Below, piece by piece: positions 34,560-44,693 of a DNA stretch of 64,000 nucleotides. The stretch covers positions 135,405,625 through 135,469,624 of the forward strand of contig OW804096.1 of NCBI GenBank assembly GCA_942159475.1, written 5' to 3'. The stretch is from Sthenelais limicola. Taxonomy: Eukaryota > Annelida > Polychaeta > Phyllodocida > Sigalionidae. How positions within the stretch are numbered: the stretch's first letter is position 1; every line of letters begins with the position of its first letter. Made by a program: the position numbers and the translations under genes. The notes beneath the pieces were generated by a model that was not told the origin of the DNA, made no database searches, and saw nothing but the letters and a program-made list of their open reading frames with translations.

Positions 34560-34938
34560 TGGGGACCTTAAGTAGGTATCGTATTCGCTATTGTATCTAT
34601 GTTTCAAATATCCTCTAAATTCTTTTCTCGAAGGGATGTTTTGAATGTCATCCTCTAGATTATTCCATAAATTTGGCAGAGTAAACAGATATGATTTTCT
34701 AAATATTTCGTTTCTTGGGTGCGGAACAACAAGTTTTTTTACCTTTTGTCAACCTTCTTAAGCATATTTTTCTATTATCAACATTCTTTTCATTTCTGGA
34801 GTGAATGAATGCCCTCTCCAATATATGTTTTTCCCGTCTCGTTTGGAGACTTGGGATACTTAATTCAGAGTGTATATCCTGAGTGCTAGAGAGCTTAGGA
34901 AGATGTCTTATCAAGACAGGACCCTGTACAGAGGTCAC
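34560..34938 (-). pseudogene. LINE C-terminal fragment, frameshifted
   Basis: The minus strand encodes HLPKLSSTQDIHSELSIPSL and TRREKHILERAF, then after a frameshift near 34730 FRKSYLFTLPNLWNNLEDDI and PSRKEFRGYLKHRYN. This is the RT C-terminal region of a Jockey-superfamily element; the frame is broken, so it is a relic. Confidence 0.65.
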
Positions 34939-35084
34939 CAGGCTTCATGTTTCCTTACAATATCTTCATAAACAAATGATAATATATTTATAGAAGTTAA
35001 TACAATATTAACAGGTGATACATTGACTCAGTGACAATACAATGGTATAGAGTGGAGGCTGGGGCATTCATCTTGTGCAGGTGG

Positions 35085-35440
35085 GGGAAGGAGGGGGGGG
35101 AGGGAGGGGAAGAGAGGAGAGAGGAGAGAGGGAGGGAAGGAGAGGGGAGGGAAGGGGAAGGAGGGGGGGGAGAGAGGAGAGAGAGGAGAGAGGAGAGAGG
35201 AGGAGGAGGAGGGAGGGGGGAAGGGGAAGGAGGGGGAGGGGGAAGAGAGGAGAGGAGAGAGGAGCGAGGGAGGGGAGGAGAGGGGAGGGAAGGGAAGGAG
35301 GGGGAGGGGGAGGGAGAGAGAAGAGAGAGAGGGAAAGATAGGGAGTGAGAGGGAAAGAGAGGGAGGGAGGTGGAGAGGAGAGAGAGGAAAGAGAGGAGAG
35401 GGGGGGGGGAGGGAGGCGGAGGAGGCGGAGGGTGTTAAGG
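35085..35440. repeat. GA-rich purine tract
   Basis: About 350 bp of GGGAGAGAGGAG-like sequence, purine only on the plus strand. Long open frames on both strands are compositional. Confidence 0.9.
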
Positions 35441-35617
35441 TATGATGGAAGAATACAAACAAACGTGTGGAAGGGTGGGGTTAGAGGGGTGAGGTGGTGG
35501 AGACAATGCTGTGCAGCCGCCTGCTGCTGTCAGGGGGACATACTGGAGGAAGGAAGCCCAGGAGGAGGAGGTACAGCAGTGGAGCTGTAGGCAGCATGAT
35601 GGAGGAGGAGGGAGAGA

Positions 35618-35700
35618 CGGGGGGGGGGGGGGGGGGGGGAGGGGAGGAGGGGGGGGGGGGGGAGGGGGGAGGGGGGGGGGGAGGGGGAGGGAGAGGGAGG
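35618..35700. repeat. G-run tract
   Basis: Runs of up to 18 G separated by A, with strong G-quadruplex potential. It lies 140 bp before the assembly gap and probably contributed to it. Confidence 0.9.
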
Positions 35701-35838
35701 GCAAGATTTATACGGCCACATAGCCGGAGTGATGGGCCACACGCTCAGAGGCCAGCGCCATAATCTCTCGCTACTATTTTACTATTGCCTCCCCATTTCT
35801 CCTGCTTGTCTTTCACTTTTTTCGTTTCTCCAATCTTG

Positions 35839-36038
35839 NNNNNNNNNNNNNNNNNNNNNNNNNNNNNNNNNNNNNNNNNNNNNNNNNNNNNNNNNNNNNN
35901 NNNNNNNNNNNNNNNNNNNNNNNNNNNNNNNNNNNNNNNNNNNNNNNNNNNNNNNNNNNNNNNNNNNNNNNNNNNNNNNNNNNNNNNNNNNNNNNNNNNN
36001 NNNNNNNNNNNNNNNNNNNNNNNNNNNNNNNNNNNNNN
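35839..36038. other. Assembly gap (200 N)
   Basis: Exactly 200 unknown bases, likely a scaffold placeholder of arbitrary length. Open frames running through it have no meaning. Confidence 1.
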
Positions 36039-36673
36039 GCACCGGGATATAACAGCTGATGACAAGGTTGATTAGTGACACTAGAACCTGTAACTTAGGT
36101 GGGCTGAGCCAAGGCCGTGGATGTTCGGAACTCCATACAAGTGCCTAGCCTATATTATGCCATAATCGGTTCCATATCAACAAAAAGCGGGTCAGATTAG
36201 CCCATGGCATATGTATGGGTATATTTCACTGGTGGAATATGCTTTACGAATGCACCCAAATTACAATGCTATTTTGATTGGTTATGTAAATTAAGTGCAG
36301 CCAATCAGAGACGCTCATTTCATGACGCTCATACATGACACAAATTTTGAGGCGCCGGCTTCTGCCAAGTCGGAGGTTACACAACCTCAACTGAAGGTAA
36401 ATAATGATGAAACAATGCTTAAATATAATATATCATGGCATCAGTATATAACTCAACTCGAGCTGCATATGGGACAACGCATTCACAAAATGTTGGTGGC
36501 TTTTGGTGCATGTCTTTCAAAATGCACCAAAAGACACAAGCGTTATGTGAGTAAGTTGTTGTATATGCAGCGCTTGTTTAGTTCTATCTTATTAGTCCTG
36601 GTATGGACGAGTATAGTCTGCTGGCCTCCCCCCGACCTCCCCCCCCCCACCCTCTCATTCCTCATATGCACGC
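36039..36673. other. Spacer before the 78-bp array
   Basis: No recognised gene or repeat. A C run at 36636-36650 precedes the array. Confidence 0.4.
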
Positions 36674-37449
36674 GCCCTGCCACCACTCCTGCTAAACACG
36701 TGTATACTTACACCTACTGCTCACTGCACGTGTTGAGCTGCTCATCTACCCCTAATGCCACCACTCCTGCTATACACGTGTATACTTACACCTACTGCTC
36801 ACTGCACGTGTTGAGCTGCTCATCTACCCCTAATGCCACCACTCCTACTAAACACATGTATACTTACACCTACTGCTCACTGCACGTGTTGAGCTGCTCA
36901 TCTACCCCTAATGCCACCACTCCTACTAAACACATGTATACTTACACCTACTGCTCACTGCACATGTTGAGCTGCTCATCTACCCCTAATGCCACCACTC
37001 CTGCTAAACACATGTATACTTACACCTACTGCTCACTGCACGTGTTGAGCTGCTCATCTACCCCTAATGCCACCACTCCTACTAAACACGTGTATACTTA
37101 CACCTACTGCTCACTGCACGTGTTGAGCTGCTCATCTACCCCTAATGCCACCACTCCTGCTAAACACATGTATACTTACACCTACTGCTCACTGCACGTG
37201 TTGAGCTGCTCATCTACCCCTAATGCCACCACTCCTACTAAACACATGTATACTTACACCTACTGCTCACTGCACATGTTGAGCTGCTCATCTACCCCTA
37301 ATGCCACCACTCCTACTAAACACATGTATACTTACACCTACTGCTCACTGCACGTGTTGAGCTGCTCATCTACCCCTAATGCCACCACTCCTGCTAAACA
37401 CGTGTATACTTACACCTACTGCTCACTGCACGTGTTGAGCTGCTCATCT
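36674..37449. repeat. 78-bp minisatellite, left block (about 10 units)
   Basis: Units of 78 bp containing ACACGTGTATACTTACACC and CTGCACGTGTTGAGCTGCTC. Variation is mainly CACGTG/CACATG and AAAC/ATAC. The length is a multiple of three and one frame lacks stops, so a 26-residue repeat is open throughout, but flanking sequence gives no gene structure. The block ends at GCTGCTCATCT, where the retrotransposon begins. Confidence 0.95.
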
Positions 37450-37891
37450 GTGTGTGTGTGTGTGTCATGGCGGAAAGTCGCACCTGAGCGGCGCTCTGCC
37501 AAAAACTGGGATTATACGTTTTCACCTCGTTATCATCCATCCAATTCATCTCACCTTCACCATATAGTCGGCCATGGACCCCAAGTATACATAGGAACTG
37601 TGAATACACTTGGAATTCGTGTTTAAGCTAAGAATTCAAACAACTAAATGGACCAATGTAGGATACCGGTGCATAGTCATACAACAGCTATACACACATA
37701 TAGGTAAGCAGGAGTGCTTGTTTACACATACACTGACCACTGGCTGCCCACTGCCTCTACACTGTAAAACCGATACAACTGTGAATAGTGGCCCCACAAG
37801 CATATGTGCCTTATTGAACCTTTGTGCTTTACTAACGAACTTCCCATTATATTATACCTTCCCCTTGTGTGTGTCCAATTACTTGAACAAT

Positions 37892-39940
37892 ATGGCAGAC
37901 GATATTAATGGAGAACCCCTCGAGAATATGCCCGTTGAGGACAGAGTCCTGAGGCTCGAAGAGAATTGGAATCAATTTCAGACCACCAAAACTAGAGTAG
38001 ATAATATTGGGGCGAATACTATCCGTCTCAATGCCCGTGTGAAACAATTGGAAATGGAATCCCTATACCTGACCACTGTCACTAAACATCTTGAGAGTTA
38101 TTGTTTGGAACTGGATAGAGGGTCCAGAAAAAAGCACATCATTTTGACCGGTTTCCCTGAGGATCCGGACGAAGCCGATGACCCTCAAGCTACATGGCTA
38201 CGTGTGGGGGATATATGTGCCAAACTGAATTTGACCTTTGAGGCAAGGGACCTAGAATTTGCAGCGAGGATCGGCCCTATTAACAACAGAAGGGATGACT
38301 ACCACCGAAATGTCATTATTAAGTTTAGGGACGAAGAAATGAGGAACTCGATATTCAGAAATAAAGCCAGACTTCGCACCATTGAGGGGATGGAAAGGTC
38401 CTACTTTAACCCAGACCTCCCGGATAAACTAGCAAGAAACTATTCGGACATGCGTCAAATCACGGCCAACTCTAGGAAGGCAAGGCCGGGCCTAGATGTC
38501 TCGCTTGCGAGGGGCAAGATCAAGGTGGGCAACCAATTTTACGCACACGATCAGTTGAACGACCTACCTGACGGCCTCCAAATTAGCCAGTTCAAGACCA
38601 AAGATATCGTGGGGGCCATAGGATATCAGGGGGAACACTCCCCCCTGTCAAACTTTAGCCGCTCCCTATTCAGATACAATGGCACACAGTTCTTTACGTC
38701 AGAACAAGCGTATCAACATACACGCGCCTTATGCACCAAGAATGCAGTAATTGCCAAATCACTAACTGAAGTTATTTGTCCAAGAGAGGCAAAGAAGTTG
38801 GGAGAAAAGTGTGGGCAAAATGATAAATGGGACCAGGTCAAAAGGGTATACATGAAAGAAATACTGATCAATAAATTCACTCAGGATAAAACTGCGAGAA
38901 AGGCTCTACTCAAGACAGGCGAGAAAATACTAGCAGAGTGTTCTTATGACCGCTGGTGGGGAATAGGCATCCCAATACACGCTAAATCATTGATGAAGGA
39001 AGATACCAAATGGCTGGGCGCCAACAACCACGGCAAAATACTCGTTGAAATTCGTGAACAGATAAGAAGAGAAGAGGCACTCCCTAGAAATCATCAACCA
39101 CCCACACTGGAGGAAGTTGAAGACATTGTTGACCTGGGTCAGGCCCTTGATGTTCTAGATGACCAAATGCCAGATTTGGAGGAGGGGACTGATGATTCTT
39201 CGTCGTCATCTGAGGGGGACGAGGATGATCATGAAGATGATGCTGGGGAACCGATAGCAGTCAATCCGGAAGTTGCAATACCACTGCCATTTAGGATTGA
39301 GAATGATGGTGATAATGCCAGGCCTGACGATAATCTTGCAGCCCCCCCAGTTAGAGAAGTACCTCGACCCATTGAGCAAATACAACAAGTAGTAGCTGAT
39401 CAAGAAGAGATAGCAATCGAGCAAATTCATGAGGCGGATGAACAAACTGTCGTCCAGCAAAGCGATGAGGATATTGATATTAATGATCCCATACAGCAAG
39501 AAAGAGAAGATAATGCTCCGACTGGACCGGCCCAGAATGATGCAATCGAGCCACAGCCACAACAGCAAATACAATTACAACCTAGATGTCCACCAACTAG
39601 ACTAATTGCCAATGAATCTGAAACCGCACCTCTTGAACGTGAGGAACAAAGGGGACACCAACCCTCGATGCCCCCCTCTGTCCAAAACAGCACCAGCAGA
39701 CCGCACCCTGAGACTACTCCCCCGCCCTACGCAAGAGTGGGTAATAGGAGCACACACACACGCAGCTCTACACGTGCCACACAGTCCAAGCAGCCCACCA
39801 CACAGGTCGGACCTCTCGAGGAGCACCAGCACGAAATTGCCACCCCTTCCAAAGGGAAACAGAAGAAGAAGAAACATAAGAGTAAGCATTCTTCTCGTAC
39901 TAAAGCTCCTAAATCACCAAGTAATGGCTCCCCCAATTGA
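37892..39940 (+). CDS. LINE ORF1: coiled coil, RRM-like, NADAR-like domain
   Basis: 682 residues from the ATG at 37892 (the frame is open further upstream, but this ATG starts MADDINGEPLE just before the coiled coil). Residues 18-76 are a coiled coil; 80-165 an RRM-like region (HIILTGFPE, NVIIKFRDEEMRNSIF) and 165-230 a basic C-terminal subdomain, the usual nucleic-acid-binding ORF1p plan. Residues about 240-395 match the NADAR/YbiA (DUF1768) family: SPLSNFSRSLF, FTSEQAYQHTRA, CPREAKKLG, KWDQVKRVYMKEILINKF, LLKTGEKILAE, RWWGIGI, GANNHGKILVEIREQI. Family members are N-glycosidases acting on ADP-ribose-type or riboflavin-intermediate substrates; the conserved Glu, Trp-Gly and Asn are kept, so activity is plausible but unproven. 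Then follow acidic (about 430-455), Gln-rich and Lys-rich (last 30) stretches. Confidence 0.88.
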   Translation: MADDINGEPLENMPVEDRVLRLEENWNQFQTTKTRVDNIGANTIRLNARVKQLEMESLYLTTVTKHLESYCLELDRGSRKKHIILTGFPEDPDEADDPQATWLRVGDICAKLNLTFEARDLEFAARIGPINNRRDDYHRNVIIKFRDEEMRNSIFRNKARLRTIEGMERSYFNPDLPDKLARNYSDMRQITANSRKARPGLDVSLARGKIKVGNQFYAHDQLNDLPDGLQISQFKTKDIVGAIGYQGEHSPLSNFSRSLFRYNGTQFFTSEQAYQHTRALCTKNAVIAKSLTEVICPREAKKLGEKCGQNDKWDQVKRVYMKEILINKFTQDKTARKALLKTGEKILAECSYDRWWGIGIPIHAKSLMKEDTKWLGANNHGKILVEIREQIRREEALPRNHQPPTLEEVEDIVDLGQALDVLDDQMPDLEEGTDDSSSSSEGDEDDHEDDAGEPIAVNPEVAIPLPFRIENDGDNARPDDNLAAPPVREVPRPIEQIQQVVADQEEIAIEQIHEADEQTVVQQSDEDIDINDPIQQEREDNAPTGPAQNDAIEPQPQQQIQLQPRCPPTRLIANESETAPLEREEQRGHQPSMPPSVQNSTSRPHPETTPPPYARVGNRSTHTRSSTRATQSKQPTTQVGPLEEHQHEIATPSKGKQKKKKHKSKHSSRTKAPKSPSNGSPN

Positions 39941-40553
39941 CAATCCGGCTAATGTATCGACTATCCTCATTACCGACTCGCGTGGGCGAAACCTGGCCCC
40001 ATATATAGATACTGACGAGATGCGTATCACGACCCATAGAGGCCGTGGCCTATTAGCTATGCTATCCCAGAGTCAACAAGTCATCAATTATTATCGACCC
40101 AAGTATATAATGCTATTGGGTGGAATATGCGATGTCACATACAAGAACGTTGTCTGTGACCTCCGCTATAACGACAGGTATCTGGTTGAAAATCATCTCG
40201 TGCAAGTTATCGATTCAACTGCTCAACTGTGTAACCAAGCCCACCCATATGCCACGCCCATATTCTGCCCTATACCCGGTATGGACCTCGCACGCTATAA
40301 TGGTATGTGGGGCACTCATCCCAATCAAGCGACGTTAAACAACGTGATACAGGACATCAACTACCATATCCGTATGCGTAATTCCGATAATGGTCTGCAC
40401 ACGCCAACTATATTGAGCAGAATACACAGACGACTTGATGGTGTTACACAGCATAACTATAGATATCTATACGATGGTCTGCACCCTAAATCGTTCATTC
40501 TCGAAGACTGGGGAAGGCAACTCCTCCGATGTCACAATGTGAACAATCTGTAG
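39924..40553 (+). CDS. LINE ORF2: SGNH/GDSL-type esterase
   Basis: 209 residues; the ATG at 39924 lies 17 nt inside the end of ORF1. ILITDSRGRNL holds the block I nucleophile (Ser19), LLGGICDVT is block III (with Cys where Asn is usual) and DGLHPK near the C-terminus is the Asp-x-x-His block. CR1, L2 and related LINEs often carry such an esterase fused within ORF1; here it is a separate frame. In those elements it is thought to act on lipids or membranes. Translation presumably depends on reinitiation after ORF1. Confidence 0.8.
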   Translation: MAPPIDNPANVSTILITDSRGRNLAPYIDTDEMRITTHRGRGLLAMLSQSQQVINYYRPKYIMLLGGICDVTYKNVVCDLRYNDRYLVENHLVQVIDSTAQLCNQAHPYATPIFCPIPGMDLARYNGMWGTHPNQATLNNVIQDINYHIRMRNSDNGLHTPTILSRIHRRLDGVTQHNYRYLYDGLHPKSFILEDWGRQLLRCHNVNNL

Positions 40554-41764
40554 ATTACATGAATGGCCATTTGCCAGACAGTCATGTGCTATTTGATATA
40601 TATAATATTCCAATTCACCTGGAGACCCAATATTTTCCAATGTCCCCAGCTAATTGTATGATTTATTATTTGTGCCAATATTGTGCCCCATCTATAGCAT
40701 ATACTGCCATGCATATCGCAGTAACGACCCATTCCATTGTGCTTCCCTGTTACTCTATTGTTTGTGCAGCCACTATTGCGTTAATTGGTAGCGCCCCCAT
40801 GTCTGGCATTGCTCCAGATATGTCAGATCACTCTAATTACTATGTTGTTTTGTTCTACCTTGTTGACTTGATTCACGTAATTTACCTTGTCCTATTGATT
40901 GACACTGTAAGTCGATCTAACCAGTGTAGTCACACGAGCTCTCTACATACGAGTCCCACTTACTCACCTATATATAAAGGGCACACTGCCAGGGTAATTA
41001 TTATCTTGTTCCATTGCGTTCACCAAACGCCACTTATGTCAATCGGTATCACTCTTATACCTGACACTGACCCATATACGTCAGACCATTTCAATTATCA
41101 ATCTGTTATGATTTACCTGTTTGACTTGACACAAGTAATATACCTTGTCCTACAAACAGCTGTTCGCTCGATAGACACTGTGATTCGATCCAACCTGAGC
41201 TCCCTATGTATGAGTCCCACTCACTCACCCATACATGGAAGGCACATTACCAGTGTAACTATTACATTGTTTCATTTTGTTTTTGTTTACCAACATGTTA
41301 TTTCCTTGTGGCCACAGCCACTACCTAAGTGCGGTCCAGTATATCACTGGACTACCTACGGGTTGTTGCATTTGATTTTGCTATGTATATATAAGCCCAA
41401 CAATTTGTTTGAGGATCAAATATATATAGCTGGAGATACGTCCGTATTTGCATATGAGTTAAGCACCGTGTTAACATGGACTGTTATTGTTTCTATTTTT
41501 TCCACGAGGACAAGGGGACTTGTTCTGCAGATATCTGCTTCTGTTTATACTTGTGTTGTTGATGTTTACACTTGTATTGTGTTGATATGTGTGATATGTT
41601 ATATTGCCCGATTGCAGCCTATGTCACCAGGTAGCAATTATTATAGACGAGTTAAAATTCAATTTACTTGGAAAGACTCAACATCCTGGGCTAATAATAA
41701 TAAATACATACGATGTTCAGTGGAAGTGTACCTAGTAATGTTATCTCATTTTAGATATGACTAA
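40529..41764 (+). CDS. LINE ORF3: hydrophobic protein of unknown family
   Basis: 411 residues, starting 25 nt before the end of ORF2 and ending 8 nt into ORF4. I do not recognise it. It is rich in Ile, Val, Tyr, His and Cys, with hydrophobic stretches at about 67-90, 103-124, 192-212, 238-262 and 340-368, enough for a multipass membrane protein. Residues about 98-170 and 178-255 are an imperfect duplication (SDHSNYYVVLFYLVDL / SDHFNYQSVMIYLFDL; SPTYSPIYKGH / SPTHSPIHGRH), also visible in the DNA. Exact fit between neighbours and 412 open codons in AT-rich DNA argue that it is translated; an accidental frame is the alternative. Confidence 0.6.
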   Translation: MSQCEQSVDYMNGHLPDSHVLFDIYNIPIHLETQYFPMSPANCMIYYLCQYCAPSIAYTAMHIAVTTHSIVLPCYSIVCAATIALIGSAPMSGIAPDMSDHSNYYVVLFYLVDLIHVIYLVLLIDTVSRSNQCSHTSSLHTSPTYSPIYKGHTARVIIILFHCVHQTPLMSIGITLIPDTDPYTSDHFNYQSVMIYLFDLTQVIYLVLQTAVRSIDTVIRSNLSSLCMSPTHSPIHGRHITSVTITLFHFVFVYQHVISLWPQPLPKCGPVYHWTTYGLLHLILLCIYKPNNLFEDQIYIAGDTSVFAYELSTVLTWTVIVSIFSTRTRGLVLQISASVYTCVVDVYTCIVLICVICYIARLQPMSPGSNYYRRVKIQFTWKDSTSWANNNKYIRCSVEVYLVMLSHFRYD

Positions 41765-44693
41765 GGCAGTCCCATGTGAATCTTATACCAACTTTAATTA
41801 TATAGCAACTCAGAAAGGTGCTAAATACATATACTTAAATATCAGATCGATTCTTCCTAAATGGAACCAACTAAAATTGGACCTGCCTCGGTTGAAAGCG
41901 GATGTTATTGCCTTTGGAGAAACCTGGCTACAGCCAAAAATTTTGAGTAATAATTTATACTTAGATAATTACAAGATGGAAAGGCTAGACAGGACTGACA
42001 AGATGGGAGGGGGTCTGTGTGCTTACATTCGCGATACACTTGACTATGAAGTTGATCAACAACTCTCCTTCTCCACCGATATTATGGAGATTCAAACATT
42101 ACATATTAAATATATTAACAAAAAGAAACTAATTATCGCAAACGTATACAGACCCCCGTCATCTGGTGTCAGAGATTTCATTGAGGGATTGACCAATTCA
42201 ATCGATAACATGAAAGAAAAGTACCCATATGCTGAACTCACTATTATGGGCGATATTAATATAGACACTAATGAAGAGAATGAAACTATTACTACATACC
42301 GTAAAGACCTATTGGCAATGGTTAATGATAAATTCCTAAATTTACTTATTAATAAACCAACACGTTTAGGACTTAACGGGAAGTATACGACTATTGACAA
42401 TATTCTCACTAATGTAACACATATTATGTCATGTGGTGTGGTCGAGTACAACTTGAGTGACCATTATTTAATTTTCTATATTAAAAAGAAGTCAAGGGAG
42501 AAGTATGATAAATGTAATTTTATGGCTCGAAAGATGACCCGTCTTAATCAAACCAATATAGACGCAGAAGTTAGTAAGATACCTAATTGGAACGAGTTTT
42601 TACAGTCCACAGACTTGAACCAGGCATGGGATACTATTCATAACACCATGTTAGACATCACAAATACAGTATGTCCTAAAAAAGGGTACAAACGGAAAAA
42701 AGTTAAGCCACCATGGTATACAGATAATTTAATTAAACTTGCATACAATAGAGACAAATTCTTTAGGAAATTTCGCCGTACTCATAAAAATGAATTCAGA
42801 ATAAAAGCTATACACTATAGGAACTTGACCAATAATCAAGTGAATGCCGCAAAGAGTAACTACATCAAACAACAACTCAACAGACACAAACACGATTACA
42901 AAAAGTTCTGGCAGATTCTGAATGATTATTTACCTTTTAAAAGTCAGAAGACTAATATAAGTAATTTAATAGACCCATCCACTGATCAACTGGCCGAAGC
43001 CAAAGATATACCAAATATCATCAATTCATACTTTGCAAATATAGGAGCGAAAATTTCTAACTCACTACCTGTAGTGGGTAATAATGTCCTAAATCCCGTG
43101 AATGTTGGTAACGCAAATACTGAATATGTTCTACTGACCGAAAACTCTCTCCTTGAATTAATTAATGATTTGGATACCTCTAAATCATCTGGGTGCGACG
43201 AGATACCTATGAGAATTTACATATATTTATTGAAATCATTGAAAACACAAATGGTACATATCTTAAATCTTTCTGTACTACAAGGATCTCTCCCAGACAG
43301 ATGGAAGAAAGCTACTGTGGTGCCGATCCCTAAAAAGGGGAATTCAACGCTAGTCAGCAATCTTAGACCCATTTCATTAACCCATGTGGCAATTAAACTA
43401 TTGGAGAAGCACATCAATACACAGATCCAAGACTTCATAGGAAATAATAGTATTATTCATCCTGTACAGGGGGGGTTCCGAAAAAACTCTTCAACCATAG
43501 AAACAATAAACCTCTTAATGTATAAATTACTTAACAACTTAAATCAAGGTAAATATAGTAGCATGGTATTTTTCGACTACCAGAAAGCCTTTGATTCGAT
43601 AGACCATTGTCTTTTATTATCTAAATTGAAGGCCTATTCTTTTCCAAATTGGTTCCAAAATTGGGCAAAAAATTATCTCCTAGGACGCGAGCAGAAGGTG
43701 AAGGTTAACAACATACACTCCAACTATCTGCCGATAAAGCATGGCGTCCCACAAGGGTCTATATTAGGTCCAATCATGTTTAATATTTTCGTTAATGATA
43801 TAGCAGACCTACAACTACGAGGTGATATCTTATTATTCGCGGACGACATTGTTTTGGTCAACAGCGCCCACATCAATGGACTACTTCTTACTGAATGCCA
43901 ACATGATACCAATTCTATTGCTTCATGGAGCGTCCAGAATAGATTGTCCCTAAGTTTACCAAAAACCAAAGCCATGTTTATTAACCCAAGTATTAGAAAT
44001 AGATTACAACAACCACTCATACAGATCAATATATCTGGCACGCCGCTAGAATGGGTCGACACCTTTACTTATTTAGGGGTACAGATAGACTCAAGTCTAA
44101 AATTTCAGAACATGGCCTCTGCCATAATAAACAAGGCCAATGTAAGGTTATATAATATATACGTCAACAGACATGCACTGGATGTGAAGACAAGATTAAT
44201 GTTAGTAAAATCGATGGTCCTGAGTTACTTAGATTATGGGAATATGTGCTACTTAAATACGAGTCAACAATTTCTAGGAAAATTACAAGTCCTCCAAAAC
44301 AAAACCCTGCGATTTGCCATGAAAAAACCAAGACGTACTAATGTAGCTATCTTGCATCAAGAATCCAATACCATGCCCGTAGGAATGAGAATTTATTTTA
44401 ATACCTTGAAGTTCTATCACAAGCAGTTGCACTACTGTAGAGTTCCATGGATTGAAAAGAGAAAAGTCAATGAGAATTATGGATTCAGAGAACAACGACA
44501 TCTAAACTTTGAAATACCAAGACCAGTGTCTTCCTTATACCAAAAATCATTCTGTTACTCAGGTATTTTATGGTGGAATAACCTACACCCTAATTACAAA
44601 AGCGTACCATCTACACTATCTTTTAAGCAGAAAATGAAAACCGACCTGTTGAGGAATACCCTGAGATTACCGGATATCTTAAACACTGTCTGA
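41757..44693 (+). CDS. LINE ORF4: AP endonuclease-reverse transcriptase
   Basis: 978 residues; ATG at 41757 overlaps the ORF3 stop as ATGACTAA. The AP endonuclease (about 20-240) shows YLNIRS (Asn28), FGETWL (Glu55), YRPPSSG, GDINID and SDHYLI. The reverse transcriptase (about 490-760) shows VPIPKKGN, LRPISLTH, QGGFRKNSST, FFDYQKAFDSID (Asp607), HGVPQGSILGPIMFN and FADD (residues 694-697), with Phe where Tyr is usual. The thumb and C-terminal region resembles CR1/L2/Jockey elements (FTYLGVQIDSSLKF, LQVLQNKTLRFA) with no Cys/His knuckle. It nicks the target and primes cDNA synthesis there. All catalytic residues I can place are present. Confidence 0.95.
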   Translation: MTKAVPCESYTNFNYIATQKGAKYIYLNIRSILPKWNQLKLDLPRLKADVIAFGETWLQPKILSNNLYLDNYKMERLDRTDKMGGGLCAYIRDTLDYEVDQQLSFSTDIMEIQTLHIKYINKKKLIIANVYRPPSSGVRDFIEGLTNSIDNMKEKYPYAELTIMGDINIDTNEENETITTYRKDLLAMVNDKFLNLLINKPTRLGLNGKYTTIDNILTNVTHIMSCGVVEYNLSDHYLIFYIKKKSREKYDKCNFMARKMTRLNQTNIDAEVSKIPNWNEFLQSTDLNQAWDTIHNTMLDITNTVCPKKGYKRKKVKPPWYTDNLIKLAYNRDKFFRKFRRTHKNEFRIKAIHYRNLTNNQVNAAKSNYIKQQLNRHKHDYKKFWQILNDYLPFKSQKTNISNLIDPSTDQLAEAKDIPNIINSYFANIGAKISNSLPVVGNNVLNPVNVGNANTEYVLLTENSLLELINDLDTSKSSGCDEIPMRIYIYLLKSLKTQMVHILNLSVLQGSLPDRWKKATVVPIPKKGNSTLVSNLRPISLTHVAIKLLEKHINTQIQDFIGNNSIIHPVQGGFRKNSSTIETINLLMYKLLNNLNQGKYSSMVFFDYQKAFDSIDHCLLLSKLKAYSFPNWFQNWAKNYLLGREQKVKVNNIHSNYLPIKHGVPQGSILGPIMFNIFVNDIADLQLRGDILLFADDIVLVNSAHINGLLLTECQHDTNSIASWSVQNRLSLSLPKTKAMFINPSIRNRLQQPLIQINISGTPLEWVDTFTYLGVQIDSSLKFQNMASAIINKANVRLYNIYVNRHALDVKTRLMLVKSMVLSYLDYGNMCYLNTSQQFLGKLQVLQNKTLRFAMKKPRRTNVAILHQESNTMPVGMRIYFNTLKFYHKQLHYCRVPWIEKRKVNENYGFREQRHLNFEIPRPVSSLYQKSFCYSGILWWNNLHPNYKSVPSTLSFKQKMKTDLLRNTLRLPDILNTV

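Noticed and set aside
35028..35763. Several frames of 70-144 codons on both strands
   Set aside because: Products of GA- and G-rich tracts next to an assembly gap.
35729..36081. Open frames through the N block
   Set aside because: Ambiguous bases, not sequence.
36295..37626. 443-codon frame across the left 78-bp block, and the 431-codon frame across the right block
   Set aside because: 78 is divisible by three and one frame lacks stops. There is no gene-like flank, start context or splice structure, and the retrotransposon splits it.
39206..39889. Minus-strand frames opposite LINE ORF1
   Set aside because: Complement of the acidic and Gln-rich coding region; no domain and no independent signals.
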